Part shown: piece by piece, positions 44,003-53,598 of the stretch
Layout of the letters: every line of letters starts with the position of its first letter
Numbering within the stretch: the first letter of the stretch is position 1
Assembly: GCF_013623905.1 (NCBI RefSeq)
Contig: NZ_JABKDD010000009.1
Coordinates: 62,001-126,000, forward strand
DNA length: 64,000 nucleotides
DNA from: Brevibacterium sediminis
Lineage (GTDB): Bacteria; Actinomycetota; Actinomycetes; Actinomycetales; Brevibacteriaceae
Reading direction: 5' to 3'
Made by a program: the position numbers and the translations under genes
The notes under the pieces: model-generated
Seen by the model: the letters and a program-made list of their open reading frames with translations, nothing else
Told to the model about the DNA's origin: nothing
The model's database searches: none

Positions 44003-45775
44003 CTAGTGCGGTGCCGTCACCTCGATGATGCGACGGGCACCGGCGTCTCGCTGTCCGTCGATGCGGCCGAGAGCCGCTTCGAATTCCTCAGCGCTGGTCA
44101 CCTGTTCGTGATCCCATCCGTACCCTGCAGCGAGGTCGGCGAAACCGCGACCGTGGGGAACGGTGAAATATCGTTCCAAGAAACCTTCGAGGTGGGGCTG
44201 GGAATGTTCGAGCCCGGAGAAGATCGCTCCCCCGTCGTCGTTGAGCACGACGATCGTCACGTCACCGGCATCCTCGGCGCTCGGGGTGAGCAGTCCACCG
44301 ATGTCGTGGAGCATGGCGATATCACCGATGAGCAGGACGACCGGCTCCCCCAGGCCCAGCGACAGTCCTGTCGCCGTCGAGATCAGTCCGTCGATTCCGG
44401 CGAGTCCGCGTGAGGCGTGGATGCGGGCGCGGATATCGGTGGCGTCGCTGAGGTAACGCACCGAGTTCGAGCTGGCAACGAAGAGAGTGATGTCCTGGGC
44501 GGCCAAATGCTCAGTGACCCTCCGCGCCGTCGCCTGGAAATCCTTCGCCGAGGCGGCACCCGGGTTCTCTCCCTTGTCCGGTTCCGGGGATCGTTCCGCA
44601 GACCGCTCTGTTCGTGCGGCTGCGACCAGCGACGTCCCGGCGTCGATCCAGGCACGCACCCAGGTCTGCTCCGAGGCGGCGGTGCCCTGCGTCTCGCCCG
44701 CAGCCGTCTCGTCGTCCGCGACGGTTCTCTCGTCGCGGACGGTCAGGTCGAATGCATCGACGGCGTCGGGAATGCGCTGCACGGTCACGGTTTCGTCGGC
44801 GAGCAAAGCGGCGACGGGCCTGGTCAGGGTCGGTTTTCCGTGGACGATGACGGTGCGGATCGACTCGCGCAGCTCGGAGTATTCGCTGAGCACGCGGGCA
44901 TGGGCGGGCACGAGGGTCGACGCTTCGGCGGCTCCTGCGGCCGACGAGTTCGAATGATCGGCAGAGGTGCGGGCCAGCGGGCTCGAGGGTTCGGCCAGCA
45001 CCGGAAGATGATGATCGGCGGCGAGCGCGCGCAGGGACTCGGCCGAATGCCCGCCTGCGTCTCCGACAACGATGACGGTTCCTTCGGTCACGGTGATACC
45101 GAGGTTCGGATGAGACTCCGACGCGGTTGTGGTCGTGGTCGAACGTTGCCCGGCGCCGTTCCCAACCTCTTCGACGATCTCGTTCTTCCACGTGTCCAGC
45201 TCGTTCGGGGTGGGAACCAAGGGGGTGTCGAACTGCACATTGATTTGGACGGGGCCGGCCGCCTCGGTGCCGGTGTCCCTGCGTGATCCCAATGCTGCGG
45301 CCACGGCGTCTGACATCGCTCGGTGGACCGCCTCCGCGGTCTCACCGGCGGATATATCGAACCGGGCGCGGACATCGCTGAGCACCTGCGACTGGTCATC
45401 GATGGTCTGGTTGGCTCCGGTGCCGCGCAGCCGAGCGGGACGATCGGCGGTAAGTGCTAGCAGCGGCAGGTGCCCGTACGAGGCCTCGAGGACGGCGGGA
45501 TGGAGATTGGCCACGGCCGAGCCGGACGTCGTCACGACCGCCACGGCGGACTCACAGCCGCGCGCACGCAGACCGCGGGCCAGGCCGAGGGCGAGGAAGG
45601 CGGCATCACGCTCATCGACGCGCACGTGAGTGCGGATGAGCCCCGCCTCGGCGAGCGGAGCCAGAGCATAGACCAAGGGGGCGGACCGTGAACCGGGGGC
45701 GAAGACGACATCACTGACCCCGGCATGGACCAGGCTTCGGGCAATCTGCTGCGCCACCGCGCTCGAATTCGACAT
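44003..45775 (-). CDS. menD: 2-succinyl-5-enolpyruvyl-6-hydroxy-3-cyclohexene-1-carboxylate synthase
   Basis: A 590-residue thiamine-diphosphate enzyme adding 2-oxoglutarate to isochorismate. N-terminal VVFAPGSRSAPLVYAL and VDERDAAFLALGLARG (activating Glu), TTSGSAVANLHPAVLEA; C-terminal cofactor region LIGDIAMLHDIGGLL and LNDDGGAIFSGLEHSQ. The middle has several Ala/Glu/Ser-rich insertions. ATG 45775; GTG 45778 just before it is possible. Divergent from the esterase gene. Confidence 0.96.
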   Translation of the reverse strand: MSNSSAVAQQIARSLVHAGVSDVVFAPGSRSAPLVYALAPLAEAGLIRTHVRVDERDAAFLALGLARGLRARGCESAVAVVTTSGSAVANLHPAVLEASYGHLPLLALTADRPARLRGTGANQTIDDQSQVLSDVRARFDISAGETAEAVHRAMSDAVAAALGSRRDTGTEAAGPVQINVQFDTPLVPTPNELDTWKNEIVEEVGNGAGQRSTTTTTASESHPNLGITVTEGTVIVVGDAGGHSAESLRALAADHHLPVLAEPSSPLARTSADHSNSSAAGAAEASTLVPAHARVLSEYSELRESIRTVIVHGKPTLTRPVAALLADETVTVQRIPDAVDAFDLTVRDERTVADDETAAGETQGTAASEQTWVRAWIDAGTSLVAAARTERSAERSPEPDKGENPGAASAKDFQATARRVTEHLAAQDITLFVASSNSVRYLSDATDIRARIHASRGLAGIDGLISTATGLSLGLGEPVVLLIGDIAMLHDIGGLLTPSAEDAGDVTIVVLNDDGGAIFSGLEHSQPHLEGFLERYFTVPHGRGFADLAAGYGWDHEQVTSAEEFEAALGRIDGQRDAGARRIIEVTAPH

Positions 45776-45822
45776 CACCTGTTATTCAACCACCTGACCA
45801 CCTGTGGTTCACCTCCGCCCTC

Positions 45823-45828
45823 TAACCT
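45823..45828 (+). promoter_or_regulatory. Leaderless-type -10 (TAACCT) of the esterase gene
   Basis: TANNNT exactly 6 nt before the ATG at 45835. Confidence 0.55.
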
Positions 45829-45834
45829 CGAAAA

Positions 45835-47406
45835 ATGCGCCGCTCGTTGATCATTGCGATGGGAGCACGAGCCATCCGCACTCTGACCGCGGCCCGCTCC
45901 CATCGCGGACGCTATCCCGCTCGCGACCAGACCACCTCCTTCCTCGGCCCCGAACCCCGCGGGAAGGACGCCCGGACCTGGCATATCCGGGACATACGGA
46001 AGCTCTCGCCGAGGCTGCGCGAATTCTTCCTCTACTCCCCCGCGCTCGGTCGCACCGTCGGCGTGCGTGTACTGTTGCCGGGGATTCCCGCCGAGGTCAG
46101 CCCCGTCATCCACCTCTTCCACGGAGGCGGCGATGATTTCCGGTCGTGGACGGATTTCGGATCCGCCGAGGAGCTCACCCTCGACTCCCCGTACCTCGTC
46201 GTCATGCCCGACGGCGGGGCAGGAACCTATTCGCGTTTGGCTGTCGGAAGCGAAGTCCACGACTGGCCGCGCTTCCACACCGAGGAGATCCCGGCGTTCC
46301 TCAAAGCAAATTTCTCCGTCGACTGGGCGCCTGCCAGCCAGTTGGCGGCGGGGCTGTCGATGGGCGGGTACGGGGCGATGAAGTACGCGGCCTGGCATCC
46401 CGACAGGTACGGATCGGCCGCCGCGTTCTCGTCTCCTCTGGATCCCCTGTCGACCGTGCCCGCCTTCGACATCATCGCGATGCGCGAAGGCGCGCGATCA
46501 CTGAGCCTGTTCGGCGATCCCGCTCTCGACCGCAGCGAATGGCTGGCGAATTCCCCGTACGCTCTGGCCGAGAACCTCCGCGGCCTCGATCTGTGGTTCA
46601 GCGCCGGTTCCGGCAGCCTCGAGGGGGCGAAGGATCGCGACCTTCTGGAATCGATGATCAGCTCGCAGGGCGAGCGCTTCTCCGCCCGTCTCAATTCCCT
46701 CGGAATCCGCCATTCCTGGTTTCCGCGCACCAGCGGCCTGCACAACTGGACGAGCTGGGAACGGGAACTCGGGGCGTGGCTGAAGACCCTCGCCAAGCGG
46801 CGCAACTATGCGAGTTCGGATCGCCGTCGGACCGATCGCGTGGCCGACGGCGGACAGTTCACCTTCCTCACCGGCCATGCCCTCTTCGACATCCATGGGT
46901 GGCGGGTGGAGATCTCCCGTCGTCGCGCGCAGGTGGTGCGCTTCGACGCAGTCAGCGCCGCCGGATTCTCTCTGACCGGGACCGGCAGCTTCCGCGTGCG
47001 CACTCCAGGTCTCTTCGATCCCGGCCGCCGCTACGACATCAGCGTGTCCGGTCCCAGCGGGGACAATGCCTATCAGCAGAAAGCCGACAAGAAAGGGCGG
47101 CTGACATTCACCGGCCGCCTGGCCGCGGCCATGCACGATCCGATCATCCCCGGAAAACGCACCGCTCACTTCGCCACGCTGGGACAGGACGAGGTGACCA
47201 CGGTGAGGATCGCCTCGGCGCGGGTTGACACGGCAGGCGACCGTCGCCACGGTGCGGCAGCGGACGACGGTGCGGCAGCGATCGATGGCGAAAGGTCCAC
47301 AGCCGATGTTCCAGATCCGTCACAGACTGAAACCACGGACGATCCCACTGGCGTTTATATTGAGAGCGGTCGCGAATCGACGGCCGCTCAATCTTCAGAA
47401 CGCTGA
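45835..47406 (+). CDS. Alpha/beta-hydrolase esterase of the esterase D/antigen 85-like fold
   Basis: A 523-residue protein. Hydrolase domain about 60-330: HLFHGGGDDFRSW oxyanion segment, nucleophile GLSMGGYGAMKYA, and probably the His in GLHNWTSWERELGAW. A second domain (about 345-460) with beta-rich repeats (FTFLTGHALFDIHGWRVEIS, FRVRTPGLFDPGRRYDISVSG) may bind polymer or cell wall. The tail is Asp/Thr-rich. No cleavable signal peptide is obvious. It sits between menD and menC but has no evident quinone role. Confidence 0.8.
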   Translation: MRRSLIIAMGARAIRTLTAARSHRGRYPARDQTTSFLGPEPRGKDARTWHIRDIRKLSPRLREFFLYSPALGRTVGVRVLLPGIPAEVSPVIHLFHGGGDDFRSWTDFGSAEELTLDSPYLVVMPDGGAGTYSRLAVGSEVHDWPRFHTEEIPAFLKANFSVDWAPASQLAAGLSMGGYGAMKYAAWHPDRYGSAAAFSSPLDPLSTVPAFDIIAMREGARSLSLFGDPALDRSEWLANSPYALAENLRGLDLWFSAGSGSLEGAKDRDLLESMISSQGERFSARLNSLGIRHSWFPRTSGLHNWTSWERELGAWLKTLAKRRNYASSDRRRTDRVADGGQFTFLTGHALFDIHGWRVEISRRRAQVVRFDAVSAAGFSLTGTGSFRVRTPGLFDPGRRYDISVSGPSGDNAYQQKADKKGRLTFTGRLAAAMHDPIIPGKRTAHFATLGQDEVTTVRIASARVDTAGDRRHGAAADDGAAAIDGERSTADVPDPSQTETTDDPTGVYIESGRESTAAQSSER

Positions 47407-47421
47407 CTCGAGAGGTCAACC

Positions 47422-48132
47422 ATGAAACGCATACTCCCAGCCATCGCTCTTTTCGCCGGACTCTCCCTCGTCGGCTGCACGGGTGGAGGAGACAAGCCGG
47501 ACCAGGCTGACAGCGGCGGTGACTCCTCGCAGGCGTCAGCCGAAGAGACCCCGCAGGCAAGCAAACTCGATGAGGCGAAACTCAAGGAGATCCTTGAGTC
47601 GACCAAGGCCGAGGGTCAGTCGTTCAAGGCCGTCGACGGTGCCGGCAATTCCTCCAGCGAGGCCGTCAAGGCCCTGGAGAGTTCTGAGTTCGAACCGGCC
47701 AAGTGCAAAGACATCACCATGAACCTCCTCAACGCCAACCTCGCCTCCAAAGGCACCACGGTCGCTGGAACCTCCACCGACAACATCCTCTCCGCGGCAC
47801 TGTCGAGCTATGACGATCTGGACGGCGCACAGACTCAGATCGAGGGCGCCTCGAAGATCGCAGAAGAATGCAGCGAGGTGAAGATCAAGACCGCCGGCGT
47901 CGAGATGTCGATGAAGTACAAGACCTTCGACGCCAAAGTCGACGGGGCAGACGAGACCAATGGAATCGTCGCCTCCGTCGAGGCCGGCGGACAGACAGCA
48001 ATGAACCTGCGCATGGTCTACGCCCTCGTCGGCAACAATGTCGTGGCCGTTTCCAATATCGCCGATGTCGAAGAGGCCACCGTGACGAAGACCGCCGGTG
48101 CCTTCGTCGACGCGGTGAAAAACGCAGGCTGA
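47422..48132 (+). CDS. Lipoprotein, unknown function
   Basis: A 236-residue protein with signal peptide and lipobox SLVGCTGG (Cys about 20), an acidic Ser/Gln linker, then a domain of about 190 residues with two Cys (EPAKCKD, EECSEVK) that may pair. The fold outline (alternating helices and strands ending YALVGNNVVAVSNI) recalls the extracellular sensor domain of PknH-like proteins; this is a weak resemblance. Starts 15 nt after the esterase stop, so co-transcribed. It faces menC convergently. Confidence 0.75.
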   Translation: MKRILPAIALFAGLSLVGCTGGGDKPDQADSGGDSSQASAEETPQASKLDEAKLKEILESTKAEGQSFKAVDGAGNSSSEAVKALESSEFEPAKCKDITMNLLNANLASKGTTVAGTSTDNILSAALSSYDDLDGAQTQIEGASKIAEECSEVKIKTAGVEMSMKYKTFDAKVDGADETNGIVASVEAGGQTAMNLRMVYALVGNNVVAVSNIADVEEATVTKTAGAFVDAVKNAG

Positions 48133-48184
48133 GCCGGTTCGCCCGCGAGTCGATTCAGGCGGTATCAGTTCAATCAGAATCGGC

Positions 48185-49345
48185 TCAGTCTCGCAGGGCG
48201 CTCCAGCAATCCTGGAGCCGGTCGGCCCACCACGCGAATCGTCCTGGATCCACCGCCAGCTGCTCCAGGCGGTCAGGGTCCGGGACGATTCGCGTGACCG
48301 GGATGGCGCCGTCGACCGGAGTCAGGGCCGCCTCCTCCGCGACGACATCGGCGGTGAAGAGGCGCCCGGTGCCCAGCCCGCAGGCCACCCGATCGCCGAG
48401 GATGTCCCGGCTGCGATCGGTGCGAGGCAGTCTGGCGGCGAGTTCAGCTCCGGCGGCCAGGCCGACGGATGACTCAAGAGCCGAGGACACGACAGCAGGC
48501 AGGCCCGAAGTTCCGATGACTTCGAGGGCGGCGCCGATCCCGCCCAGCGGCTGGACCTTGACGATGATGACCTCGGCCGCTCCGAGTTCGGCCACGCGCA
48601 GCGGGTCCTCGGCTTTGCGGATGGATTCGTCGGCGGCGATGACGATCGGCAGTCCTCGCCGGGCAAGCTCAGCGCGCAGTTCGGCCAGCTGCTCGACCTC
48701 GGGCACCGGCTGTTCGAAGTATTGGATATCGAACTCGGCAAATGTCTCACAGGCATCAAGGGCCTCGCTGAGCGTGTATCCGGCATTCGCGTCCAGGCGC
48801 AGCGTCGTCTCGGGGTAGAGCCTGCGGAATTCCCGTAGGCGTGTCAGATCCTCGTCAAGGGAGGCGAATCCGTACTCGGCGACCTTCGCCTTGACGGTGC
48901 CGACCCGGTCATAGCGCGACAGGATCGGTGCGACCTGATCAGGTGGACAGGCGGGCAGGGTGCCGTTGACGTCGACGGTCTCACCGCTCGTCCCCGCCTC
49001 AACCTGCACCGGAAAGGAACCGCGCACGGGAATGGTGGAGGGTGCCGCCTCGGCTAGGCCGGTCTTCTGCGGGATCAGCCCGGAGAATTCGAGGGAGGCA
49101 CGCAGCCACCGGCTGGCCTCCTCGGTGCCGTATTCGACGAACGGGGAGAACTCCGCCCACCCGGAGGGGCCGGTGAAGAGCGCCACTTCCCGCTCCGTGA
49201 TCCCCCGGAACCGGGTGACCATCGGCAGCCGCACCACATGCAGGTCCTCGATGACCTCCTCGAAGCGCTGCGGCAGAACAAGAGGTGCGGCAGCCGGAGC
49301 CTCTGAGTCCAGTGCGCCAGTGTGCGAACGTGCGAAATCGGCCAT
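48185..49345 (-). CDS. menC: o-Succinylbenzoate synthase
   Basis: A 386-residue enolase-superfamily enzyme dehydrating SHCHC to o-succinylbenzoate. Catalytic Lys in VKAKVAE, metal ligands in RLDANAGYT (Asp), YFEQPVPE (Glu) and IAADESIRK (Asp), and late Lys in IIVKVQPLGG. Starts 6 nt after a TAGTCT hexamer, so probably leaderless. Divergent from menB. Confidence 0.95.
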   Translation of the reverse strand: MADFARSHTGALDSEAPAAAPLVLPQRFEEVIEDLHVVRLPMVTRFRGITEREVALFTGPSGWAEFSPFVEYGTEEASRWLRASLEFSGLIPQKTGLAEAAPSTIPVRGSFPVQVEAGTSGETVDVNGTLPACPPDQVAPILSRYDRVGTVKAKVAEYGFASLDEDLTRLREFRRLYPETTLRLDANAGYTLSEALDACETFAEFDIQYFEQPVPEVEQLAELRAELARRGLPIVIAADESIRKAEDPLRVAELGAAEVIIVKVQPLGGIGAALEVIGTSGLPAVVSSALESSVGLAAGAELAARLPRTDRSRDILGDRVACGLGTGRLFTADVVAEEAALTPVDGAIPVTRIVPDPDRLEQLAVDPGRFAWWADRLQDCWSALRD

Positions 49346-49351
49346 GAGCCC

Positions 49352-49357
49352 AGACTA
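49352..49357 (-). promoter_or_regulatory. Leaderless-type -10 (TAGTCT) of menC
   Basis: TANNNT with 6 nt to the menC ATG, on the minus strand of the menC-menB divergent gap. Confidence 0.6.
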
Positions 49358-49445
49358 ACCTCCGCCGACCCTGCCACTCCTGTCTGCCGTTCGGAACCTC
49401 ACCGTCCGCCGCCCGGCCCCGAACCTCACCTCAACGACCAAGCGC

Positions 49446-49451
49446 TAGGCT
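49446..49451 (+). promoter_or_regulatory. Leaderless-type -10 (TAGGCT) of menB
   Basis: TANNNT with 6 nt to the menB ATG; mirrors the menC promoter 90 bp away. Confidence 0.6.
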
Positions 49452-49457
49452 GGGGTC

Positions 49458-50378
49458 ATGACGGTTTCTGAAATCTTCGACCCTTCTGCTTGGCGCGAAG
49501 TCTCCGGCTTCGACTTCACCGATATCACTTACCATCGGGCCATCGACCCCGCCACCGGCAACGACATCGGCTGTGTGCGCATCGCCTTCGACCGCCCCGA
49601 AGTCCGCAATGCCTTCCGTCCGCACACCGTCGACGAGCTCTACCGCGCCCTCGACCATGCCCGCCAGACCTCCGACGTCGGCGCCGTGCTGCTCACCGGC
49701 AACGGCCCGAGCGAGAAGGACGGCGGTTGGGCCTTCTGCTCCGGCGGCGACCAGCGCATCCGCGGCCGCTCCGGCTACCAGTACGCCTCCGGTGAGACCC
49801 GCGAAAGCGTCGATCCGGCTCGTGCCGGCCGCCTCCACATCCTCGAGGTCCAGCGCCTCATCCGCACCATGCCGAAGGTCGTCATCGCCGTCGTCCCCGG
49901 CTGGGCAGCCGGCGGAGGCCACAGCCTCCACGTCGTCTGCGATATGACGATCGCCTCACGCGAACACGCGAAGTTCAAGCAGACCGATGCCGATGTCGGC
50001 TCCTACGACGCCGGCTACGGTTCCGCCTACCTGGCGAAGATGGTCGGGCAGAAGAAAGCCCGCGAGATCTTCTTCCTCGGCCGCACCTACTCCGCGCAGG
50101 AGATGGCCGATATGGGTGCCGTCAACGAAATCGTCGACCACGCCGATCTCGAGACCGCAGCCCTGCAGATGGCGCGGGAGATCCTGGGCAAGTCACCGAA
50201 CGCGCAGCGCATGCTCAAGTTCGCCTTCAACCTCGTCGACGACGGGCTCGTCGGCCAGCAGGTCTTCGCCGGAGAAGCCACCCGACTGGGCTATATGACC
50301 GACGAGGCGGTCGAGGGCCGCGACGCCTTCCTCGAAAAGCGCGATCCCGACTGGTCGCCGTTCCCCTGGTACTACTGA
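49458..50378 (+). CDS. menB: 1,4-Dihydroxy-2-naphthoyl-CoA synthase
   Basis: A 306-residue crotonase-fold enzyme closing the second naphthoquinone ring. FCSGGDQRIRGRSGY, VPGWAAGGGHSLHVVCDMTIAS, and the active-site TDADVGSYDAGYGSAYLA are diagnostic. Full length. First gene of menB-menE-menA on the plus strand; 19 nt to menE. Confidence 0.98.
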   Translation: MTVSEIFDPSAWREVSGFDFTDITYHRAIDPATGNDIGCVRIAFDRPEVRNAFRPHTVDELYRALDHARQTSDVGAVLLTGNGPSEKDGGWAFCSGGDQRIRGRSGYQYASGETRESVDPARAGRLHILEVQRLIRTMPKVVIAVVPGWAAGGGHSLHVVCDMTIASREHAKFKQTDADVGSYDAGYGSAYLAKMVGQKKAREIFFLGRTYSAQEMADMGAVNEIVDHADLETAALQMAREILGKSPNAQRMLKFAFNLVDDGLVGQQVFAGEATRLGYMTDEAVEGRDAFLEKRDPDWSPFPWYY

Positions 50379-50397
50379 GCGGCCGGTTCCCATAACT

Positions 50398-51636
50398 GTG
50401 TCCATGCGCGAACTCAGCCCTCACGAGTTGCCCGAGGCGATTGATCGGGCACTGACCAGGACCTCGATCCTCATCCTCCCCTCGGATCGGGACGGTGCCG
50501 TCACCGAGGCGTCCCCCGGCAAGTGGGCAGGACCTGGTCCCGCTCCGGCCCTCATCCTCTTCACCTCCGGGTCGACAGGGAAAGCGAAAGCGGTGGCGTT
50601 GTCAGCAGACGCGCTGACAACCTCGGCCCGGGCGACCGAACGGTTCCTCTCGGGGCCGGGTGACTGGCATCTGTGCCTGCCGGTCAACCACATCGCCGGG
50701 TTCCAAGTCGAACTGCGCGCCCGTCTGGCGGGCCGCGCCCCGGTCAGGGCCGCCTCAGCGAGGTTCACCGCCCAGTCCTTCGCCGCCGAGGTCGCGACTC
50801 TGCTGGAACGGGCGGGCGACCGACCGACGTACACCTCGCTCGTGCCCACCCAGCTCCACCGCATCCTCGAGGACGACGCGGCGACCGCTGCAGCCGCACG
50901 GATCACGCACATCCTCCTCGGCGGGGCGGCGATCTCACCGTCCCTGCTCGAGCGCGCCGAGGCCGCGGGCCTGGCGATCGTACGGACCTACGGGATGAGC
51001 GAGACGGCGGGCGGCTGCGTCTATGACGGGGTTCCGTTCGACGGCGTCGACGTCACCATCACCGAGGCGGGAACGATCGATCTGAGCGGCCCCGTCGTCG
51101 CCGACGGCTACGTCGAGATCGCCGACGACGGAACCATCCGGCCGGTCGACTCCCCCAGCCTCACTGTCGACGAGGCGGGACGGCGGATCATGCACACCAG
51201 CGATCTGGGCCGGATCGATTCCGGTGTGCTCAGCGTGCTCGGCCGAGCCGATGACATCATCGTCTCCGGGGGCACGAACGTCTCCCCGCACGCCCTGGAG
51301 ACCGGCCTGCTGCCGAGCTGGCAGAAGGCGGGAGTCGAGGAGATGCTCGTGACCTGGGTGCCCGACGAGGAATGGGGCAGACGGATCGTCGCGCTCGTCC
51401 GCCTCGCCGATGGCGGAGGTGGTGTCGGAGCCGAGGATCCGCGAGAATCGGCACGGAGGCTCAACGCCCTCGACCACGGGATGACGGGGCAGCTGCTGCC
51501 GCAGCTCGTCTTCCCGGTCGCCGAGATTCCGAACCGGTCGATCGGCAAACCCGATCGCCGGGCGGCGGCCCGCATCGCCGCCGATCTCATGGCGGGTGAC
51601 GCGAATACCCATACCGGTGAACTACCGGTAACATGA
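50398..51636 (+). CDS. menE: o-Succinylbenzoate--CoA ligase
   Basis: A 412-residue adenylate-forming enzyme activating OSB with CoA. P-loop ILFTSGSTGKAKAV, RTYGMSETAGGCVY, LGRADDIIVSGGTNVSP and the C-terminal catalytic Lys region IPNRSIGKPDRR. Short for the superfamily but normal for actinobacterial MenE. GTG at 50398 or ATG at 50404 may be the start; the ATG lies 6 nt after ATAACT. Confidence 0.94.
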   Translation: MSMRELSPHELPEAIDRALTRTSILILPSDRDGAVTEASPGKWAGPGPAPALILFTSGSTGKAKAVALSADALTTSARATERFLSGPGDWHLCLPVNHIAGFQVELRARLAGRAPVRAASARFTAQSFAAEVATLLERAGDRPTYTSLVPTQLHRILEDDAATAAAARITHILLGGAAISPSLLERAEAAGLAIVRTYGMSETAGGCVYDGVPFDGVDVTITEAGTIDLSGPVVADGYVEIADDGTIRPVDSPSLTVDEAGRRIMHTSDLGRIDSGVLSVLGRADDIIVSGGTNVSPHALETGLLPSWQKAGVEEMLVTWVPDEEWGRRIVALVRLADGGGGVGAEDPRESARRLNALDHGMTGQLLPQLVFPVAEIPNRSIGKPDRRAAARIAADLMAGDANTHTGELPVT

Positions 51637-51674
51637 GACGGCTCCACAATTCGACAGGAAGGTGAGCGAGGACT

Positions 51675-52607
51675 ATGGCTGATGCCGCCCAGTGGATTTC
51701 TGGAGCTCGACTGCGAACTCTGCCCCTGGCTCTCGCACCCGTCCTCATCGGAACCGGCGCCGCGATCGGATCGCTCGGCGGATTCACCGCCTTCATCCTC
51801 GACGACATCTCGGGCAAGGACGATCACGTCAGCTTCGGACAGATCCTGCTGCGCGGATTCCTCGCCCTCCTCGTCTCCCTGTGCCTGCAGATCGGCTCGA
51901 ACTACGCCAACGACTACTCCGACGGCATCCGCGGCACCGATGACGAACGCGTCGGACCGGTCCGGCTCACCGCGACCGGCCTGGCCGAACCTCACGAGGT
52001 CAAACGGGCCGCCTTCCTCTTCTTCGGCTTGGCCGGGGTCGCGGGCATCGTGCTCATCCTCATCTCACAGGCGTGGTGGTTCCTCGTCGTCGGAGCCGCA
52101 GCCGTCGCCGCCGCCTGGTTCTACACCGGGGGCAAACGCCCCTATGGCTATATGGGCCTCGGCGAGGTCTTCGTGTTCGTGTTCTTCGGGCTCGTGGCGA
52201 CCTTGGGCACGATGTGGATGCAGGTCGGTCATCTCAGCCTCAGCGGCTGGGCCGGTGCCGTGGCAATCGGGTCTCTGGCCTCGGCTGTGCTCATGGTCAA
52301 CAACCTCCGCGATATCCCGACAGACATCGAGGCAGACAAGATCACCCTGGCCGTGAGGATGGGCGACAATGCCGCACGCATCGCCTATGCGGTGCTCGTG
52401 CTGCTGCCATTCGCGCTGCTGGCGCTGGCGATCCTCGACGGACATCCCGCCGTGGCCTTGGCGATCCTTGCCCTCGTCCCAGCGCTCAACCCACTCAAGA
52501 CGGTGCTCAGCGGCACAACGGGCCCTGGCCTGATTCCGCCGATCAAATCCACGGGACTGACCGGTTTGGCCTTCTCCGCACTGATGGGTCTCGGTCTGGC
52601 GCTCTGA
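51675..52607 (+). CDS. menA: 1,4-Dihydroxy-2-naphthoate polyprenyltransferase
   Basis: A 310-residue membrane enzyme of the UbiA superfamily attaching the isoprenoid tail. Asp-rich motif SNYANDYSDGIRGTDDER on the first cytoplasmic loop, second site NNLRDIPTDIEADK; about nine helices. AGGAAGGTGAG precedes the ATG. It uses the product of the polyprenyl synthase at 39355-40398. Confidence 0.96.
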   Translation: MADAAQWISGARLRTLPLALAPVLIGTGAAIGSLGGFTAFILDDISGKDDHVSFGQILLRGFLALLVSLCLQIGSNYANDYSDGIRGTDDERVGPVRLTATGLAEPHEVKRAAFLFFGLAGVAGIVLILISQAWWFLVVGAAAVAAAWFYTGGKRPYGYMGLGEVFVFVFFGLVATLGTMWMQVGHLSLSGWAGAVAIGSLASAVLMVNNLRDIPTDIEADKITLAVRMGDNAARIAYAVLVLLPFALLALAILDGHPAVALAILALVPALNPLKTVLSGTTGPGLIPPIKSTGLTGLAFSALMGLGLAL

Positions 52608-52744
52608 GGCATTTCAGTGCTGGCGCCTGGCATTCCAAGGATCAGCCGCCTGGCGTTCCCAGGCTCAGCGCGCTGAACGGCCCCAGCTCATTCGGATCTG
52701 AGCCGGCTCAGCCGAGCCGCAGCTCATTCGGCTGAGCCACAAGT

Positions 52745-53044
52745 TCATTTGGACTGGTCGCCGTCTTCTCCAAGGCGCTCCTCGACGATCTCATCTTCTG
52801 CCGCTTCATCGGCGCCGACGCGCTTGGGCTTGGAGGCTCGCTTGGCGACCTTCGCTTCGATCTCGGTCGCTGCTTGGGCGCGCATCTTGCCGAGCAAGAG
52901 GTAGCTCAGCAGCGCGCCGATGATGATGGCGGCGATCGCCATGACGAGATTGAAGCCGAGGAACGGGAACAGAACGAGGCCGGCGGCGATGATGAGGCCG
53001 AAGCGAGCGAGTGTGTAGAGCCAGAAGGTGCGCATTGAACTCAT
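52745..53044 (-). CDS. DUF4229 domain membrane protein
   Basis: A 99-residue protein with two close transmembrane helices (LARFGLIIAAGLVLFPFLGF, LVMAIAAIIIGALLSYLLLG) and a charged cytoplasmic tail, the DUF4229 layout. ATG 53044 has GGAGG 5 nt upstream. Function unknown. It is often next to menaquinone genes in actinobacteria. Short imperfect repeats of CAGCTCATTCGG lie between it and menA. Confidence 0.82.
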   Translation of the reverse strand: MSSMRTFWLYTLARFGLIIAAGLVLFPFLGFNLVMAIAAIIIGALLSYLLLGKMRAQAATEIEAKVAKRASKPKRVGADEAAEDEIVEERLGEDGDQSK

Positions 53045-53107
53045 TTTAGCCTCCGATCGTGACAGTCTTGTCACCGCCCGCTGGAGGCCGCGCTCAGGTT
53101 GGTGGAC

Positions 53108-53113
53108 TATCCT
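53108..53113 (+). promoter_or_regulatory. Leaderless-type -10 (TATCCT)
   Basis: TANNNT with 6 nt to the ATG at 53120. Confidence 0.55.
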
Positions 53114-53119
53114 TGTTGC

Positions 53120-53563
53120 ATGGCTCGACTACTCATTGCCGCGATCGTCCTGGCGGCAGCGGTGACACTGTACGGACTCTTCGATTGCCTGTTGCGCGAT
53201 CGGGGTCTGATTCGAGTCCTGCCCAAACCTGTATGGGCGCTCATCATCCTCTTCATTCCCGTCCTCGGGTTCATCCTCTGGTATCTGTTCGGACGCGGTT
53301 CGGAAGACAAGCCCACCCGCGGCACCCGCCCTCGCGGTCAGGTCGCCCCGGATGATGATCCGGACTATCTGCGACAGGTCGATCGCGAACTCAAGCTCGG
53401 CAAGCATGCGCCTCCGGCTCAGGACAACGACGAGAAGGAATCTCCGCGCGATGATTCTGGCAAGCCGGAAGATGACGGCGATCCCGCTGATTCCTCCGCT
53501 GATACATCAGCCGATTCCGACGACCGGGGCACCAAGGGCGACGGCCGCAGCCGCTCGAACTGA
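53120..53563 (+). CDS. PLDc_N domain membrane protein
   Basis: A 147-residue protein: two N-terminal transmembrane helices with the PLD-nuclease N-terminal pattern (LYGLFDCLLRD, KPVWALIILFIPVLGFILWYLFGRG), then about 90 residues of Asp/Glu/Ser/Lys-rich, probably disordered tail. No catalytic PLD (HKD) domain. Common in actinobacteria next to men genes; function unknown. Confidence 0.85.
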   Translation: MARLLIAAIVLAAAVTLYGLFDCLLRDRGLIRVLPKPVWALIILFIPVLGFILWYLFGRGSEDKPTRGTRPRGQVAPDDDPDYLRQVDRELKLGKHAPPAQDNDEKESPRDDSGKPEDDGDPADSSADTSADSDDRGTKGDGRSRSN

Positions 53564-53598
53564 GCACATCCTCGGCGCACTATCGCCGCAGCGGTGCG

